Positions 1-9,249 are shown, counted from the first letter of the stretch. The stretch: 64,000 nucleotides of DNA from Pseudomonas alcaligenes (GCF_041729615.1 NZ_CP154874.1:439001-503000), one strand, 5' to 3'. The notes: generated by a model not told the origin, from the letters alone. Numbers and translations are program-made.

Positions 1-1638
1 GCCCAGGTAGGGGCGCCAGTCGACGAACAGCTCCTTGTTCGGCTCCTTGACCAGGCTTTTGACCACGTGCTGGCCGTTGTCCAGCGCGCTGCGGTATTCC
101 TCGATCTTGGCCTTGACCGCGTCCTCGGCGATACGGCCGGACTGCACCAGGCTGTCGGCATACAGCTCGCGGGTGGTGCGCTGCTTGGCGATCTGCTGGT
201 ACATCAGCGGCTGGGTGCCGCTCGGCTCGTCGGCCTCGTTGTGGCCGCGGCGGCGGTAGCAGACCAGGTCGATGACCACGTCGCGCTTGAACTGCATGCG
301 GTAGTCGACGGCCAGCTGGGTGACGAACAGCACGGCCTCCGGGTCGTCGCCGTTCACGTGGAAGATCGGCGCCTGGATCATCTTCGCCACATCAGTGCAG
401 TACTCGGTCGAACGCGAGTCCTCGGGACGGCTGGTGGTGAAGCCGACCTGGTTGTTGATCACGATGTGGATGGTGCCGCCGGTCTTGTAGGCACGGGTCT
501 GCGACATCTGGAAGGTTTCCATGACCACGCCCTGGCCGGCGAAGGCCGCGTCGCCGTGGATGGAAATCGGCAGCACCTTGTCGCCGGTGGTGTCGTTGCG
601 GCGGTCCTGGCGGGCGCGCACGGAACCCTCGACCACCGGGGAGACGATCTCCAGGTGCGACGGGTTGAACGCCAGCGCCAGGTGCACTTCGCCGCCCGGG
701 GTCATGACGTTGGAGGAGAAGCCCTGGTGGTACTTCACGTCACCAGAGGACAGGCCCTCGACCTGCTTGCCTTCGAACTCGTCGAACAGGTCGCGCGGGT
801 TCTTGCCGAAGGTGTTGACCAGCACGTTGAGGCGGCCACGGTGGGCCATGCCGATGACGATTTCCTGGGTGCCGTAGGAGCCGGAGCGCTGGATGATCTC
901 GTCCAGCAGCGGGATCAGGCTCTCGCCGCCTTCCAGACCGAAGCGCTTGGTGCCCGGGTACTTGGTGCCCAGGTACTTTTCCAGGCCCTCGGCGGCGGTC
1001 AGGCGCTCGAGCAGGTGGCCCTGCACCTCGGCCGAGTAAGCCGGACGGCCACGCACGCTCTCCAGGCGCTGCTGGAACCACTTGCGCTGCTCGGAATCGA
1101 CGATGTGGGTGAACTCGGCACCGATGGTGCGACAATATGTCTGCTGCAGCGCCTCGTGGATTTCCCGTAAGGTCGCCTCCTCCTTGCCGATGTAGAGTTC
1201 ACCGGTGCGGAAGGTGGTGTCGAGGTCGGCGTTGGTCAGGCCATAGTGGTTGACCGACAGATCGGCCGGTGCCGGACGCTTCCACAGACCCAGCGGGTCG
1301 AGCGTCGAGGCCTGGTGGCCGCGCATGCGGTATGCCTGGATCAGGCGCAGGACTTCCACCTGCTTCTTCTCGTGCTCGCTGCTGACGCTCCCGGCGGAAA
1401 CCGGTTGAGCGCGGCGCTGGTTCTTCGCCAGCAGCACGAAATGATCGCGGACAGTGGAGTGCGAAACGTCGGTGGCGGCATGGCCGTCGGCCGGCAGTTT
1501 CTGGAAGTAGGTGCGCCACTCTTCGGGCACAGCGTTGGGATCGTGCAGGTAGAGCTCATAGAGCTCTTCCACGTAGGCCGCGTTGCCACCGGATAGGTGG
1601 GCGCTGTCCCACATGCGCTGCATCACGCTTTCTTGCAT
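1..1638 (-). CDS. sucA: 2-oxoglutarate dehydrogenase E1 component (partial, N-terminal 546 codons)
   Basis: This is the thiamine-diphosphate-dependent E1 subunit of the cytoplasmic 2-oxoglutarate dehydrogenase complex, which decarboxylates 2-oxoglutarate and passes the succinyl group to SucB lipoate. The frame is open from the ATG at 1638 to the window edge, so roughly the last 40% of a protein of about 940 residues is missing. It begins MQESVMQRMWDSAHLSGGNA, typical of Pseudomonas SucA. A ThDP-site segment GDAAFAGQGVVMETFQ and the later CYRRRGHNEADEPS block are readable. The start is preceded by GAGGGTG. It lies downstream of sdhCDAB on the same strand, separated by 243 bases, so it may be read from the sdh promoter, from its own, or both. 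Confidence 0.97.
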   Translation of the reverse strand, partial: MQESVMQRMWDSAHLSGGNAAYVEELYELYLHDPNAVPEEWRTYFQKLPADGHAATDVSHSTVRDHFVLLAKNQRRAQPVSAGSVSSEHEKKQVEVLRLIQAYRMRGHQASTLDPLGLWKRPAPADLSVNHYGLTNADLDTTFRTGELYIGKEEATLREIHEALQQTYCRTIGAEFTHIVDSEQRKWFQQRLESVRGRPAYSAEVQGHLLERLTAAEGLEKYLGTKYPGTKRFGLEGGESLIPLLDEIIQRSGSYGTQEIVIGMAHRGRLNVLVNTFGKNPRDLFDEFEGKQVEGLSSGDVKYHQGFSSNVMTPGGEVHLALAFNPSHLEIVSPVVEGSVRARQDRRNDTTGDKVLPISIHGDAAFAGQGVVMETFQMSQTRAYKTGGTIHIVINNQVGFTTSRPEDSRSTEYCTDVAKMIQAPIFHVNGDDPEAVLFVTQLAVDYRMQFKRDVVIDLVCYRRRGHNEADEPSGTQPLMYQQIAKQRTTRELYADSLVQSGRIAEDAVKAKIEEYRSALDNGQHVVKSLVKEPNKELFVDWRPYLG

Positions 1639-1881
1639 GCTTGGTCACCCTCGGTAAGGGGACACCACCGGCGTAGAAGCCGTAGCTGGGCCATTCATAG
1701 TCCTAGAGCAGCGACCTGGTAAGCCACTACGGATCCCGCAGATAGTCCGGGTACCAGCCCGGATGCCCCTGCTGGTCGTCATTTTCTTTCAAATAAGAAC
1801 CCCGGCTTTGTGAGCTGGGGCCCTGGCTTTACTGCGCCGGCGAATCGCTCCGCCGACGCAGGTGTTACGTGAAGCGGTGGA
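1639..1881 (-). other. sdhB-sucA intergenic leader
   Basis: This 243-base gap lies between the sdhB stop and the sucA start. On the minus strand it contains a GC-rich inverted repeat just after sdhB (CGTCGGCG near 1865 paired with CGCCGGCG near 1840). Further along is an AT-rich patch around 1780-1800 (TTGAAAG on the minus strand) that could hold a weak promoter for sucA. No convincing -10 was found. It is best read as the sucA leader. Confidence 0.4.
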
Positions 1882-2601
1882 TCAGGTACCGCTCTGCAGC
1901 AGCATGTTGCGCACGTGACCGATGGCCTTGGTCGGATTCAGGCCTTTCGGGCAGACGTTGACGCAGTTCATGATGCCGCGGCAGCGGAACACGCTGAACG
2001 GGTCGTCCAGGGACGCCAGACGCTCGGCGGTCTTGGTGTCGCGGCTGTCGGCCAGGAAGCGATAGGCCTGCAGCAGCGCAGCGGGACCGAGGAACTTGTC
2101 CGGGTTCCACCAGAACGACGGGCAGCTGGTGGAGCAGCACGCGCACAGGATGCACTCGTACAGGCCGTCCAGCTTCTCGCGCTCTTCCGGGCTCTGCAGA
2201 CGCTCGATGGCCGGAGCCGGAGTATCGTTCTGCAGGAACGGCTGCACCTTCTCGTACTGCTTGTAGAAGATGCTCATATCGACGACCAGGTCACGGATGA
2301 CCGGCAGGCCCGGCAGCGGACGAATGACCAGCTTGTTGCCCTTCACCACGGTGGAGATCGGGGTGATGCAGGCCAGGCCGTTCTTGCCGCTGATGTTCAT
2401 GCCGTCGGAACCGCACACGCCCTCGCGGCAGGAACGACGGTAGGAGAAGCCCTCGTCCTGTTCCTTGATCAGGGCCAGCACGTCGAGCACCATCAGGTCC
2501 TTGCCATCGATCTCGATGTCGAAGTCCTGCATGAAAGGTGCGGCGTCCTTTTCCGGGTTGTAGCGATAGACGCTGACTTGCAAGGTTTTGCCAAGAGACA
2601 T
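1882..2601 (-). CDS. sdhB: Succinate dehydrogenase iron-sulfur subunit
   Basis: This is the electron-transfer subunit of complex II, carrying electrons from the SdhA flavin to ubiquinone at the SdhCD membrane anchor. All three iron-sulfur sites are visible: CREGVCGSDG plus a later Cys for the [2Fe-2S] cluster, CILCACCSTSCP for the [4Fe-4S] cluster, and CRGIMNCVNVCPKG for the third. The ATG at 2601 gives 239 residues and has AAGGGTGG at normal spacing. An upstream GTG at 2610 sits inside that ribosome site and is unlikely to be used. The gene follows sdhA with an 11-base gap and is the last gene of sdhCDAB. Confidence 0.97.
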   Translation of the reverse strand: MSLGKTLQVSVYRYNPEKDAAPFMQDFDIEIDGKDLMVLDVLALIKEQDEGFSYRRSCREGVCGSDGMNISGKNGLACITPISTVVKGNKLVIRPLPGLPVIRDLVVDMSIFYKQYEKVQPFLQNDTPAPAIERLQSPEEREKLDGLYECILCACCSTSCPSFWWNPDKFLGPAALLQAYRFLADSRDTKTAERLASLDDPFSVFRCRGIMNCVNVCPKGLNPTKAIGHVRNMLLQSGT

Positions 2602-2612
2602 GGTTGCCACCC

Positions 2613-4385
2613 TTAATAAGTACGTACTTTGGGTTCGAACGCCGGAACGGTCTTCGGCGCGAAGTTGACCGCGCGTTTGGCCACACGCTTGTCACCTGGG
2701 AAGTACAGGGAGTGACACAGCCAGTTCTCGTCGTCACGCTCCTCGTAGTCTTCACGGGCATGGGCACCACGCGACTCGGTACGAGTATCGGCGGCGATGG
2801 CAGTGGCCTCGGCCACTTCCAGCAGGTTCTGCAGCTCCAGCGCTTCGATGCGCGCGGTGTTGAAGGCCTGGCTCTTGTCGGCGATCTTGACGTTGGCGAT
2901 GCGCTCGCGCAGGTCGGCCAGCTGGGCGATGCCCTTCTTCATGTATTCGCCGGTACGGAATACACCGAAGTAGTTCTGCATGCACTGCTGCAGCTCGCGC
3001 TTGAGCGGGGCGACTTCTTCGCCGCTGCTGCGCTCGTTGACGCCGGACAGACGCTTGAGCGACTGCTCGATGTCGGTCTCGCTGGCGCCACGAACTTCCA
3101 CGCCTTCCTTGAGCGCCTTCTCCAGGTGCAGGCCGGCGGCGCGGCCGAATACCACCAGGTCGAGCAGCGAGTTGCCGCCCAGACGGTTGGCACCGTGTAC
3201 CGATACGCAGGCGACTTCGCCCACGGCGAACAGACCTTCGATGATCTTGTCGTTGCCGCTGGCGTCCTGGGTGATGGCCTGGCCATGGATGTTGGTGGCC
3301 ACGCCACCCATCATGTAGTGACAGGTCGGGATGACCGGAACCGGCGCGACCACCGGATCGACATGAGCGAAGGTCTTGGACAGTTCGCAGATGCCCGGCA
3401 GACGGCTGTGCAGCACTTCCTCGCCGAGGTGATCGAGCTTCAGCAGCACGTGGTCCTTGTTCGGGCCACAGCCGTTGCCGGCGATCACTTCCTTGACCAT
3501 GGAGCGGGCAACCACATCGCGACCGGCCAGGTCCTTGGCGTTCGGCGCGTAGCGCTCCATGAAGCGCTCGCCGTGGGCGTTGATCAGGTAGCCACCCTCA
3601 CCGCGGCAACCCTCGGTGACCAGTACACCGGCGCCGGCGATGCCGGTCGGGTGGAACTGCCACATCTCGATATCCTGCACCGGCACGCCGGCACGCAGGG
3701 CCATGCCGACACCGTCACCGGTGTTGATCAGGGCGTTGGTGGTGGAGGCGTAGATACGACCGGCACCGCCAGTGGCCAGAACCACGGCCTTGGAGCGGAT
3801 ATAGACGGTCTCGCCGGTCTCGATGCAGATGGCGATGATGCCGACGATGGCGTCGTCCTGGTTCTTCACCAGGTCCACCGCGTACCACTCGTTGAGGAAC
3901 GAGGTGCCAGCCTTCAGGTTGGCCTGGTACAGGGTGTGCAGCAGGGCGTGACCGGTACGGTCGGCCGCGGCGCAGGTACGGGCCGCCTGGGTCGGATTGT
4001 CCGGCCCCTTGGACTGGCCACCGAACGGGCGCTGGTAGATGCGGCCCTGCTCGGTACGGGAGAACGGCAGGCCCATGTGCTCGAGTTCGAACACGGCTTC
4101 CGGACCGACGGAGCACATGTATTCGATCGCGTCCTGGTCACCGATGTAGTCGGAGCCCTTGACGGTGTCGTACATGTGCCAGCGCCAATCGTCGTTCGGG
4201 TCGGCCGAGGCGATGGCGCAGGTGATGCCGCCCTGGGCGGACACGGTGTGCGAACGGGTCGGGAAGACCTTGGTCACCACGGCAGTCTTGTGACCACCCT
4301 GAGCCAGCTGCAGTGCGGCACGCATGCCCGCACCACCGCCACCGACGATGATGGCGTCATAGGAAAGAGTACGAATGCTAGACAT
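2613..4385 (-). CDS. sdhA: Succinate dehydrogenase flavoprotein subunit
   Basis: This is the catalytic subunit of complex II, oxidising succinate to fumarate with covalently bound FAD on the cytoplasmic face of the inner membrane. At 590 residues it has the usual family length. The N-terminal dinucleotide motif [17 protein letters not shown] is followed by HTVSAQGG, whose His carries the covalent flavin. The HPTG and [18 protein letters not shown] active-site blocks are also present, as is the C-terminal [12 protein letters not shown] segment. Only 3 bases separate it from the sdhD stop, so translation is probably coupled. Confidence 0.98.
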   Translation of the reverse strand: MSSIRTLSYDAIIVGGGGAGMRAALQLAQGGHKTAVVTKVFPTRSHTVSAQGGITCAIASADPNDDWRWHMYDTVKGSDYIGDQDAIEYMCSVGPEAVFELEHMGLPFSRTEQGRIYQRPFGGQSKGPDNPTQAARTCAAADRTGHALLHTLYQANLKAGTSFLNEWYAVDLVKNQDDAIVGIIAICIETGETVYIRSKAVVLATGGAGRIYASTTNALINTGDGVGMALRAGVPVQDIEMWQFHPTGIAGAGVLVTEGCRGEGGYLINAHGERFMERYAPNAKDLAGRDVVARSMVKEVIAGNGCGPNKDHVLLKLDHLGEEVLHSRLPGICELSKTFAHVDPVVAPVPVIPTCHYMMGGVATNIHGQAITQDASGNDKIIEGLFAVGEVACVSVHGANRLGGNSLLDLVVFGRAAGLHLEKALKEGVEVRGASETDIEQSLKRLSGVNERSSGEEVAPLKRELQQCMQNYFGVFRTGEYMKKGIAQLADLRERIANVKIADKSQAFNTARIEALELQNLLEVAEATAIAADTRTESRGAHAREDYEERDDENWLCHSLYFPGDKRVAKRAVNFAPKTVPAFEPKVRTY

Positions 4386-4388
4386 GAA

Positions 4389-4757
4389 TCAGAAACCCCA
4401 CAGGATCTGCACACCCCAGACGAACACGACGAACTGAAGCACGCCGCAAGCCGCCTGGACGAGGAAACGCACGCCGGTCGCCCAACGGCCGATAGCCATG
4501 GGCGTCAGGTAGTCGGTAGTGATGGTCCACATGCCAACCCAGGCGTGCACGATCAGCGCAACCAGCGCCAGCAGGCTGAAGATGCGCATCGCATTGTGGG
4601 AGAACAGGGCATGCCATTCGGCATAGCCCAGCCCCGGATTGACCACCAGATAGCCAATCAGGAACAGAAAGTAAGCAGCAAGGACAACAGCAGAGACGCG
4701 CTGCACCATCCAGTCATAGAGACCCGAGCGCGAAAAGTTGGTGACATTAGTTACCAT
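4389..4757 (-). CDS. sdhD: Succinate dehydrogenase membrane anchor subunit D
   Basis: This is a small membrane anchor that, with SdhC, binds haem b and ubiquinone. It has 122 residues from the ATG at 4757 (MVTNVTNFSRSGLYDW) and three hydrophobic segments at about residues 20-38, 52-75 and 92-115. The segment HAWVGMWTITTDY holds the conserved membrane His and the Asp-Tyr pair expected near the quinone site. Its start overlaps the sdhC stop by 7 bases (ATGGTAA). An ATG two codons upstream exists but is less consistent with relatives. Confidence 0.95.
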   Translation of the reverse strand: MVTNVTNFSRSGLYDWMVQRVSAVVLAAYFLFLIGYLVVNPGLGYAEWHALFSHNAMRIFSLLALVALIVHAWVGMWTITTDYLTPMAIGRWATGVRFLVQAACGVLQFVVFVWGVQILWGF

Positions 4758-5137
4758 ATCCAAACTCCCGCCAGCACGATGACCACCGCCGACACGGCGA
4801 TGACGATCTTCGAGCCCAGCTTGCCGCCTTCCAGCGACTCACCGACACCCATGTCCATGATCAGGTGGCGTACACCGGCCACCAGGTGGTACAGCAGGGC
4901 GGACAGCAGACCCCAGATGATCAACTTGGCCAGTGGGCTGGCCAGGCACGCCTGGACTTCTGCAAAGCCCTCCTCGGACACCAGGGATTTGTCGAGAGCA
5001 AACAGCATCACGACGATACCCAGGAAGAGGATGACACCGGAAACCCGGTGCAGAATGGACGTATAAGCTGTGATCGGGAGTTTTATGGTCCTGAGATCTA
5101 GGTTTACAGGTCGTTGGCTATTCACGGCTTTTTTCAC
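4751..5137 (-). CDS. sdhC: Succinate dehydrogenase cytochrome b556 subunit
   Basis: This is the first gene of the sdh operon and encodes the cytochrome b556 membrane anchor of complex II. It has 128 residues from a GTG at 5137 (VKKAVNSQRPVNLDLRTIKLP), preceded by AGGGG at about 9 bases. The family signature LPITAYTSILHRVSGVILF and the haem-ligand segment LLYHLVAGVRHLIMDMG are both present, with three membrane segments. A later GTG four codons in is possible but has a poor ribosome site. The promoter is at 5257-5285. Confidence 0.95.
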   Translation of the reverse strand: MKKAVNSQRPVNLDLRTIKLPITAYTSILHRVSGVILFLGIVVMLFALDKSLVSEEGFAEVQACLASPLAKLIIWGLLSALLYHLVAGVRHLIMDMGVGESLEGGKLGSKIVIAVSAVVIVLAGVWIW

Positions 5138-5256
5138 ACTAGAGGCCCCTAACAAGCAGGGCAAGTTGTCGGGAAGTGCACTGGTCAGGTACCCCTCACC
5201 AAGGGAGTGCCAGCCGCCTTATTAAAGGCTCTAAAGCCTCTGACGGCCGGGCGCAG

Positions 5257-5285
5257 AGTATAGACAGTTAGGTTACTAATGACAA
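5257..5285 (-). promoter_or_regulatory. sigma70 promoter of sdhCDAB
   Basis: Read on the minus strand there is TTGTCA, a 17-base spacer, then TATACT, a near-consensus sigma70 promoter. Transcription would begin near 5250 and give a leader of about 110 bases. That leader contains a short hairpin (AGGCT-TTAG-AGCCT, about 5226-5239) followed by TTTAAT. This is assigned from sequence only. Confidence 0.7.
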
Positions 5286-5366
5286 CGCAAGACCCCACAC
5301 CCAAAAGCGGATTGCGCGGCTCAAATAAATGACGTATTAGGCCCCTCCCCGCGCCCTGAAAAAGGG

Positions 5367-5395
5367 CTGAAACCCGTCTGCCGTCTGGGTTTCAG
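5367..5395. repeat. Perfect 9-bp inverted repeat upstream of gltA
   Basis: CTGAAACCC at 5367-5375 and GGGTTTCAG at 5387-5395 are exact reverse complements separated by 11 bases. The element ends 4 bases before the gltA -35 hexamer. It could be an operator, or a minus-strand hairpin followed by CCCTTTTTC resembling a terminator, although no minus-strand gene ends here. Confidence 0.6.
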
Positions 5396-5399
5396 TAAA

Positions 5400-5427
5400 T
5401 TGACTTTCAGATTTATGTCTCTATAGT
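5400..5427 (+). promoter_or_regulatory. sigma70 promoter of gltA
   Basis: TTGACT at 5400-5405, a 16-base spacer and TATAGT at 5422-5427 form a strong sigma70 promoter. Transcription would start near 5434, about 50 bases before the gltA ATG. Confidence 0.75.
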
Positions 5428-5486
5428 GTCCCGGGCCCTGCGTGGGGGGCTGTCTGATGATTCCAAGCATAAACAGGAGGCCACAC

Positions 5487-6776
5487 ATGGCTGACAAAAA
5501 AGCGCAGTTGATCATCGAGGGCAATGCCCCCGTAGAGCTGCCCGTACTGACCGGCACCGTAGGTCCCGATGTTGTCGACGTGAGGGGCCTGACCGCCACG
5601 GGTCGCTTCACCTTTGATCCTGGCTTTATGTCGACCGCCTCTTGCGAGTCGAAGATCACCTACATCGACGGCGACGCCGGTGTTCTGCTGCACCGCGGCT
5701 ACCCCATCGAGCAGCTGGCCGAGAAGTCCGACTACCTGGAAACCTGCTACCTGCTGCTGAACGGCGAACTGCCGACCGCCGAGCAGAAGGCCAAGTTCGT
5801 CAGCGTCATCAAGAACCACACCATGGTTCATGAACAGCTGAAGAGCTTCTTCAACGGTTTCCGCCGCGACGCCCACCCGATGGCCATCATGTGCGGCGTG
5901 GTCGGCGCCCTCTCCGCCTTCTACCACGACTCGCTGGACATCAATAATCCGCAGCACCGCGAAGTCTCGGCCATGCGCTTGATCGCCAAGATGCCGACCA
6001 TCGCCGCCATGGCCTACAAGTACTCCATGGGCCAGCCCATGATGTACCCGCGTAACGACCTGAACTACGCAGAAAACTTCCTGCACATGATGTTCAACAC
6101 CCCGTGCGAGATCAAACCGATCAGCCCGGTGCTGGCCAAGGCGATGGACCGCATCTTCGTTCTGCACGCCGACCATGAGCAGAACGCCTCCACCTCCACC
6201 GTGCGCCTGGCAGGCTCCTCGGGTGCCAACCCGTTCGCCTGTATCGCCGCCGGTATCGCCGCTCTCTGGGGCCCGGCACACGGCGGCGCCAACGAAGCCG
6301 TGCTGACCATGCTGGACGAGATCGGCAGCGTCGAGAACATCGACAAGTACATCGCCAAGGCCAAGGATAAGAACGATCCGTTCAAGCTGATGGGCTTCGG
6401 CCACCGCGTGTACAAGAACCGCGACCCGCGCGCCACCGTGATGAAGAAGACCTGCGACGAAGTGCTGGCCGAACTGGGCATCAAGAACGACCCGCAGCTG
6501 GAACTGGCCATGCGCCTGGAAGAGATCGCCCTGACCGATCCGTACTTCAAGGAGCGCAACCTGTACCCGAACGTGGACTTCTACTCGGGCATCATCCTCA
6601 AGGCCATCGGCATTCCGACCAGCATGTTCACCGTGATCTTCGCCCTGTCGCGTACCGTCGGCTGGATCTCGCACTGGAAGGAAATGCTCTCCAGCCCCTA
6701 CAAGATCGGCCGTCCGCGCCAGCTGTACACCGGCTACGACAAGCGCGACTACGTCAAGCTGGAAGACCGCAAGTAA
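5487..6776 (+). CDS. gltA: Citrate synthase (type II, hexameric)
   Basis: This enzyme condenses acetyl-CoA and oxaloacetate to citrate, the entry step of the TCA cycle. It has 429 residues from the ATG at 5487 ([20 protein letters not shown]), chosen because AACAGGAGG sits just before it. The frame is open 45 bases further upstream but without a comparable ribosome site. Catalytic-site blocks [27 protein letters not shown] and [14 protein letters not shown] carry the expected His residues. It diverges from sdhC and ends at a bidirectional terminator. Confidence 0.98.
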   Translation: MADKKAQLIIEGNAPVELPVLTGTVGPDVVDVRGLTATGRFTFDPGFMSTASCESKITYIDGDAGVLLHRGYPIEQLAEKSDYLETCYLLLNGELPTAEQKAKFVSVIKNHTMVHEQLKSFFNGFRRDAHPMAIMCGVVGALSAFYHDSLDINNPQHREVSAMRLIAKMPTIAAMAYKYSMGQPMMYPRNDLNYAENFLHMMFNTPCEIKPISPVLAKAMDRIFVLHADHEQNASTSTVRLAGSSGANPFACIAAGIAALWGPAHGGANEAVLTMLDEIGSVENIDKYIAKAKDKNDPFKLMGFGHRVYKNRDPRATVMKKTCDEVLAELGIKNDPQLELAMRLEEIALTDPYFKERNLYPNVDFYSGIILKAIGIPTSMFTVIFALSRTVGWISHWKEMLSSPYKIGRPRQLYTGYDKRDYVKLEDRK

Positions 6777-6791
6777 GTTTTGCGGGTAAAA

Positions 6792-6819
6792 AAAAAGGCT
6801 GCCGAATGGCAGCCTTTTT
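6792..6819. terminator. Bidirectional intrinsic terminator of gltA and the convergent START gene
   Basis: AAAAAGGCTGCC at 6792-6803 pairs with GGCAGCCTTTTT at 6808-6819 around a GAAT loop. The stem is flanked by a T run on the plus strand and by a longer run of A (T on minus) on the other side. It can therefore serve both gltA and the convergent gene that ends at 6831. Confidence 0.9.
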
Positions 6820-6830
6820 CGTTTGCGGCC

Positions 6831-7436
6831 TCAGCGTTTCTCGGCCAGCTCGCGCAATCCCTTGAGGGTATTGAACGGCGCATCCACCACGAAACTGTTG
6901 GCCAACCAGGACGGCACGCTGCCACCCGGCTCGGTGTGCACCTGGTAGGTCACCTCGACCTGGCCCTCACCCTGCGGCACGAAGCGCCAGTAGCCCTGCA
7001 GGCTGGCGACCCGCACATGCTCCCGATCCTCCGGCAGGTACTGCGGCTGCCCTTCCAGCCGGCGGGTCAGGCTGCCGTCGGCACCCTGTTCCGACACCAC
7101 ATGCAGGATCGAATCGCGCGCCTGCACCGGCCAGGGCATCGCGAAACGGGTATAGACCCAGCTTTGCGCCCCCTCGTGCTTGAGCAGGCGCTGCTCGGCG
7201 CAGGCGTGGATCCAGGTGCATGACCCCTGCACATCCTCCTGCAGGGCGCGCAAGCTGGCGACATCGCCCTTGATCGTGGTTACGCCGCGGTAAGCCTTGT
7301 ACTTGGAGCCCGGTACCTCGCTGAGGTAGACCCGGATACCCTCCTCGTCCTTGCTCAGCTGCCAGCTCTCGGCCTGCACCTGGGCGCTGACCAGCAGGCC
7401 GAAGGTGCAGAGCGCCGCCATTCGAAAGAAAACCAT
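6831..7436 (-). CDS. START domain-containing exported protein
   Basis: This conserved Pseudomonas protein has 201 residues from the ATG at 7436 (MVFFRMAALCTFGLL), which has AGGAG upstream. Residues 1-22 look like a cleavable signal peptide ending VQA. The rest resembles the START/lipid-binding helix-grip fold, with recurring blocks such as SWVYTRFAMPWPVQARDS, GYWRFVP and VTYQVHTEPGGSVPSWLAN. The ligand is unknown. It ends against gltA at the shared terminator. The fold assignment is from residue pattern only. Confidence 0.8.
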   Translation of the reverse strand: MVFFRMAALCTFGLLVSAQVQAESWQLSKDEEGIRVYLSEVPGSKYKAYRGVTTIKGDVASLRALQEDVQGSCTWIHACAEQRLLKHEGAQSWVYTRFAMPWPVQARDSILHVVSEQGADGSLTRRLEGQPQYLPEDREHVRVASLQGYWRFVPQGEGQVEVTYQVHTEPGGSVPSWLANSFVVDAPFNTLKGLRELAEKR

Positions 7437-7485
7437 TGTTGCTCCTCGAAGAATTGGGCCCGCCCGGAAGGCGGGCCGGATAGGG

Positions 7486-7737
7486 TCAGGCGGTGGCCTG
7501 CTCCAGCCAGCCGAGCAGGCGGATGGCCTCCTCGCGGCTGCTCCCACAAACTTCCGGGTCGGCGGAAAAACCGGAGCAGACCGATGGCCGCTCAGGCTGG
7601 CCGAAGATGGCGCAGCGCAGCTCGGCGGTCAGGTGCAGGCAACGCTCGCCAGCCCGCTTGCCCTGGGGCATGCCGGGAATCGGCGAACTGATGGAAGGCG
7701 CGATACAGCAGGCACCGCACCCGGTGCGACATTGCAT
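7486..7737 (-). CDS. YkgJ-family cysteine cluster protein
   Basis: This is an 83-residue protein starting MQCRTGCGACCIAPSISSP. The CxxGCGxCC opening and the later Cys residues (CLHL, CAIF, VCSGF, VCG) match the YkgJ/UPF0153 family, thought to bind zinc or an iron-sulfur cluster. Its biochemical role is unknown. It lies 49 bases upstream of the START gene on the same strand, so the two may share a transcript. Confidence 0.85.
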   Translation of the reverse strand: MQCRTGCGACCIAPSISSPIPGMPQGKRAGERCLHLTAELRCAIFGQPERPSVCSGFSADPEVCGSSREEAIRLLGWLEQATA

Positions 7738-7854
7738 GGAGGCAACCTCACGACAGGCAGGTCAACGAGGGCGCCGATTCTAGCGCCTAGCCAGCCGGTT
7801 GCCGAACGAAAAGCGCCTGATTAGGCTTGCCGGATTCACCCCGGAGCCCAGCCC

Positions 7855-8196
7855 ATGCCCGTCTGGTTGCAAACCGCCGCCCTGCTGACCCTCTCCAACA
7901 TCTTCATGACCTTCGCCTGGTACGGACACCTGAAGACGCTGAACGCCAAGCCCTGGTTCATCGCCGCGCTGATCAGCTGGGGCATCGCCTTCTTCGAATA
8001 CATGATCATGGTGCCGGCCAACCGCATCGGTTACACCGAACTGTCGGTCGGCCAGCTGAAAATCATGCAGGAAGTCATCACCCTGGCGGTGTTCGTGCCG
8101 TTCAGCGTCTACGTGATGCACCAGCCGCTGAAGCTGGACTACCTGTGGGCCGGCCTATGCCTGCTCGGCGCCGTGTACTTCATCTTCCGCGCCTGA
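7855..8196 (+). CDS. DMT-superfamily inner membrane protein (DUF486)
   Basis: This 113-residue protein has four hydrophobic segments (about 5-22, 32-50, 70-86 and 94-111), the size and pattern of DUF486 proteins, which are half-length relatives of drug/metabolite transporters. Recognisable blocks are TFAWYGHLKTL, SWGIAFFEYMIMVPANRIGY and LSVGQLKIMQEVITL. Substrate and direction of transport are unknown. GGAG lies 8-10 bases before the ATG. Confidence 0.88.
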   Translation: MPVWLQTAALLTLSNIFMTFAWYGHLKTLNAKPWFIAALISWGIAFFEYMIMVPANRIGYTELSVGQLKIMQEVITLAVFVPFSVYVMHQPLKLDYLWAGLCLLGAVYFIFRA

Positions 8197-8232
8197 AGGT
8201 AGCCCGCCCGGCTCCGAACGGGCCGAGCGCCA

Positions 8233-9105
8233 TCAGCTGCGCTGCTTGAGCCGGGCGATCAGGCTGGAAGTATCCCAGCGGCCACCGCCCATGGCCTGCA
8301 CATCGGAGTAGAACTGGTCGACCAGCGCCGTCACCGGCAGCTGCGCGCCGTTGCGGCGAGCCTCCTCCAGCAGGATCGACAGGTCCTTGCGCATCCAGTC
8401 CACGGCGAAGCCGAAGTCGAACTTGCCAGCCAGCATGGTCTGGTGACGGTTCTCCAGCTGCCAGGACTGCGCCGCGCCCTTGCTGATCACCTCCATCGCC
8501 GCGTGACAGTCTAGCCCTGCGCACTGGGCGAAGTGCAGCGCCTCGGCCAGGCCCTGGACCAGGCCACCGATGCAGATCTGGTTGACCATCTTGGTCAGTT
8601 GGCCACTGCCCACCGGCCCCATCAGCTTGATCATCTTGGCGTAGGCATCGATGACCGGCTCGGCACGCTTGTAGAAGCTCTCCTCGCCACCGACCATCAC
8701 CGTCAGCATGCCGTTCTCCGCGCCCGCCTGGCCGCCGGACACCGGCGCATCGAGAAAGCCCAGCTCGCGCTCGGCGGCAATCACCGCCAGCTCACGGGCA
8801 ACATTGGCCGAGGCGGTGGTATGGTCGACCAGCACGCTGGCCGGCGCCATGCCGGCGAAAGCACCATCCGGCCCCAGCAGCACGCTGCGCAGGTCATCAT
8901 CGTTGCCCACGCAGGTCATCACGAACTCGGCGCCCTGGGCGGCCTCGCGCGGGGTCGGCGCCGTCGTGCCGGCGAACTCGTCCTGCCACTGCTGCGCCTT
9001 GGCCGGCGAACGGTTGTACACACAGACCTCATGCCCCTCGCGCGCCAGATGCCCGGCCATGGGAAAACCCATCACGCCCAGGCCAATGAATGCCACCTTT
9101 GCCAT
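8233..9105 (-). CDS. NAD(P)-dependent beta-hydroxyacid dehydrogenase (3-hydroxyisobutyrate dehydrogenase type)
   Basis: This 290-residue protein has the standard two-domain layout of the family. The N-terminal Rossmann motif is GLGVMGFPMAGHLAREGH, followed by NRSP at the end of the second strand. The substrate loop is DAPVSGGQAGAENGMLTVMVGG, and the catalytic Lys is in GSGQLTKMVNQICIGG. The exact substrate (3-hydroxyisobutyrate, tartronate semialdehyde, L-serine or similar) cannot be read from sequence, and no valine-catabolism genes are nearby. AAGGAGGTGA directly precedes the ATG. Confidence 0.88.
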   Translation of the reverse strand: MAKVAFIGLGVMGFPMAGHLAREGHEVCVYNRSPAKAQQWQDEFAGTTAPTPREAAQGAEFVMTCVGNDDDLRSVLLGPDGAFAGMAPASVLVDHTTASANVARELAVIAAERELGFLDAPVSGGQAGAENGMLTVMVGGEESFYKRAEPVIDAYAKMIKLMGPVGSGQLTKMVNQICIGGLVQGLAEALHFAQCAGLDCHAAMEVISKGAAQSWQLENRHQTMLAGKFDFGFAVDWMRKDLSILLEEARRNGAQLPVTALVDQFYSDVQAMGGGRWDTSSLIARLKQRS

Positions 9106-9249
9106 GCCTCACCTCCTTACTCGTTATGCCCCAAGCATATCCCTTATCGGGGGGGCCCCGGCCAGCACAGCTGCAGGGCAAAACTGTGCACGGTGCTTTG
9201 CCGCGGCGGCGCGGGCCGCCCATACTGACTGCCAGCTAAGGAGGGACGC

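Larger units (their letters stand above)
5138..5486. other. sdhC-gltA divergent intergenic region
   Basis: This 349-base region holds the back-to-back promoters of the sdh operon and gltA and no credible gene. Between the two promoters lies an inverted repeat at 5367-5395, just upstream of the gltA -35. A short hairpin sits in the sdh leader near 5226-5239. The arrangement would allow one bound regulator to influence both TCA cycle transcripts. Confidence 0.7.

Noticed and set aside
67..1170. Open plus-strand frame of 367 codons at the window start
   Set aside because: It is the antisense of sucA, whose minus-strand frame is open to the window edge and matches a known protein throughout.
2604..5066. 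820-codon plus-strand frame
   Set aside because: Antisense to sdhA, sdhD and sdhC. Its His/Val/Gly-rich composition is typical of a reverse frame of GC-rich genes.
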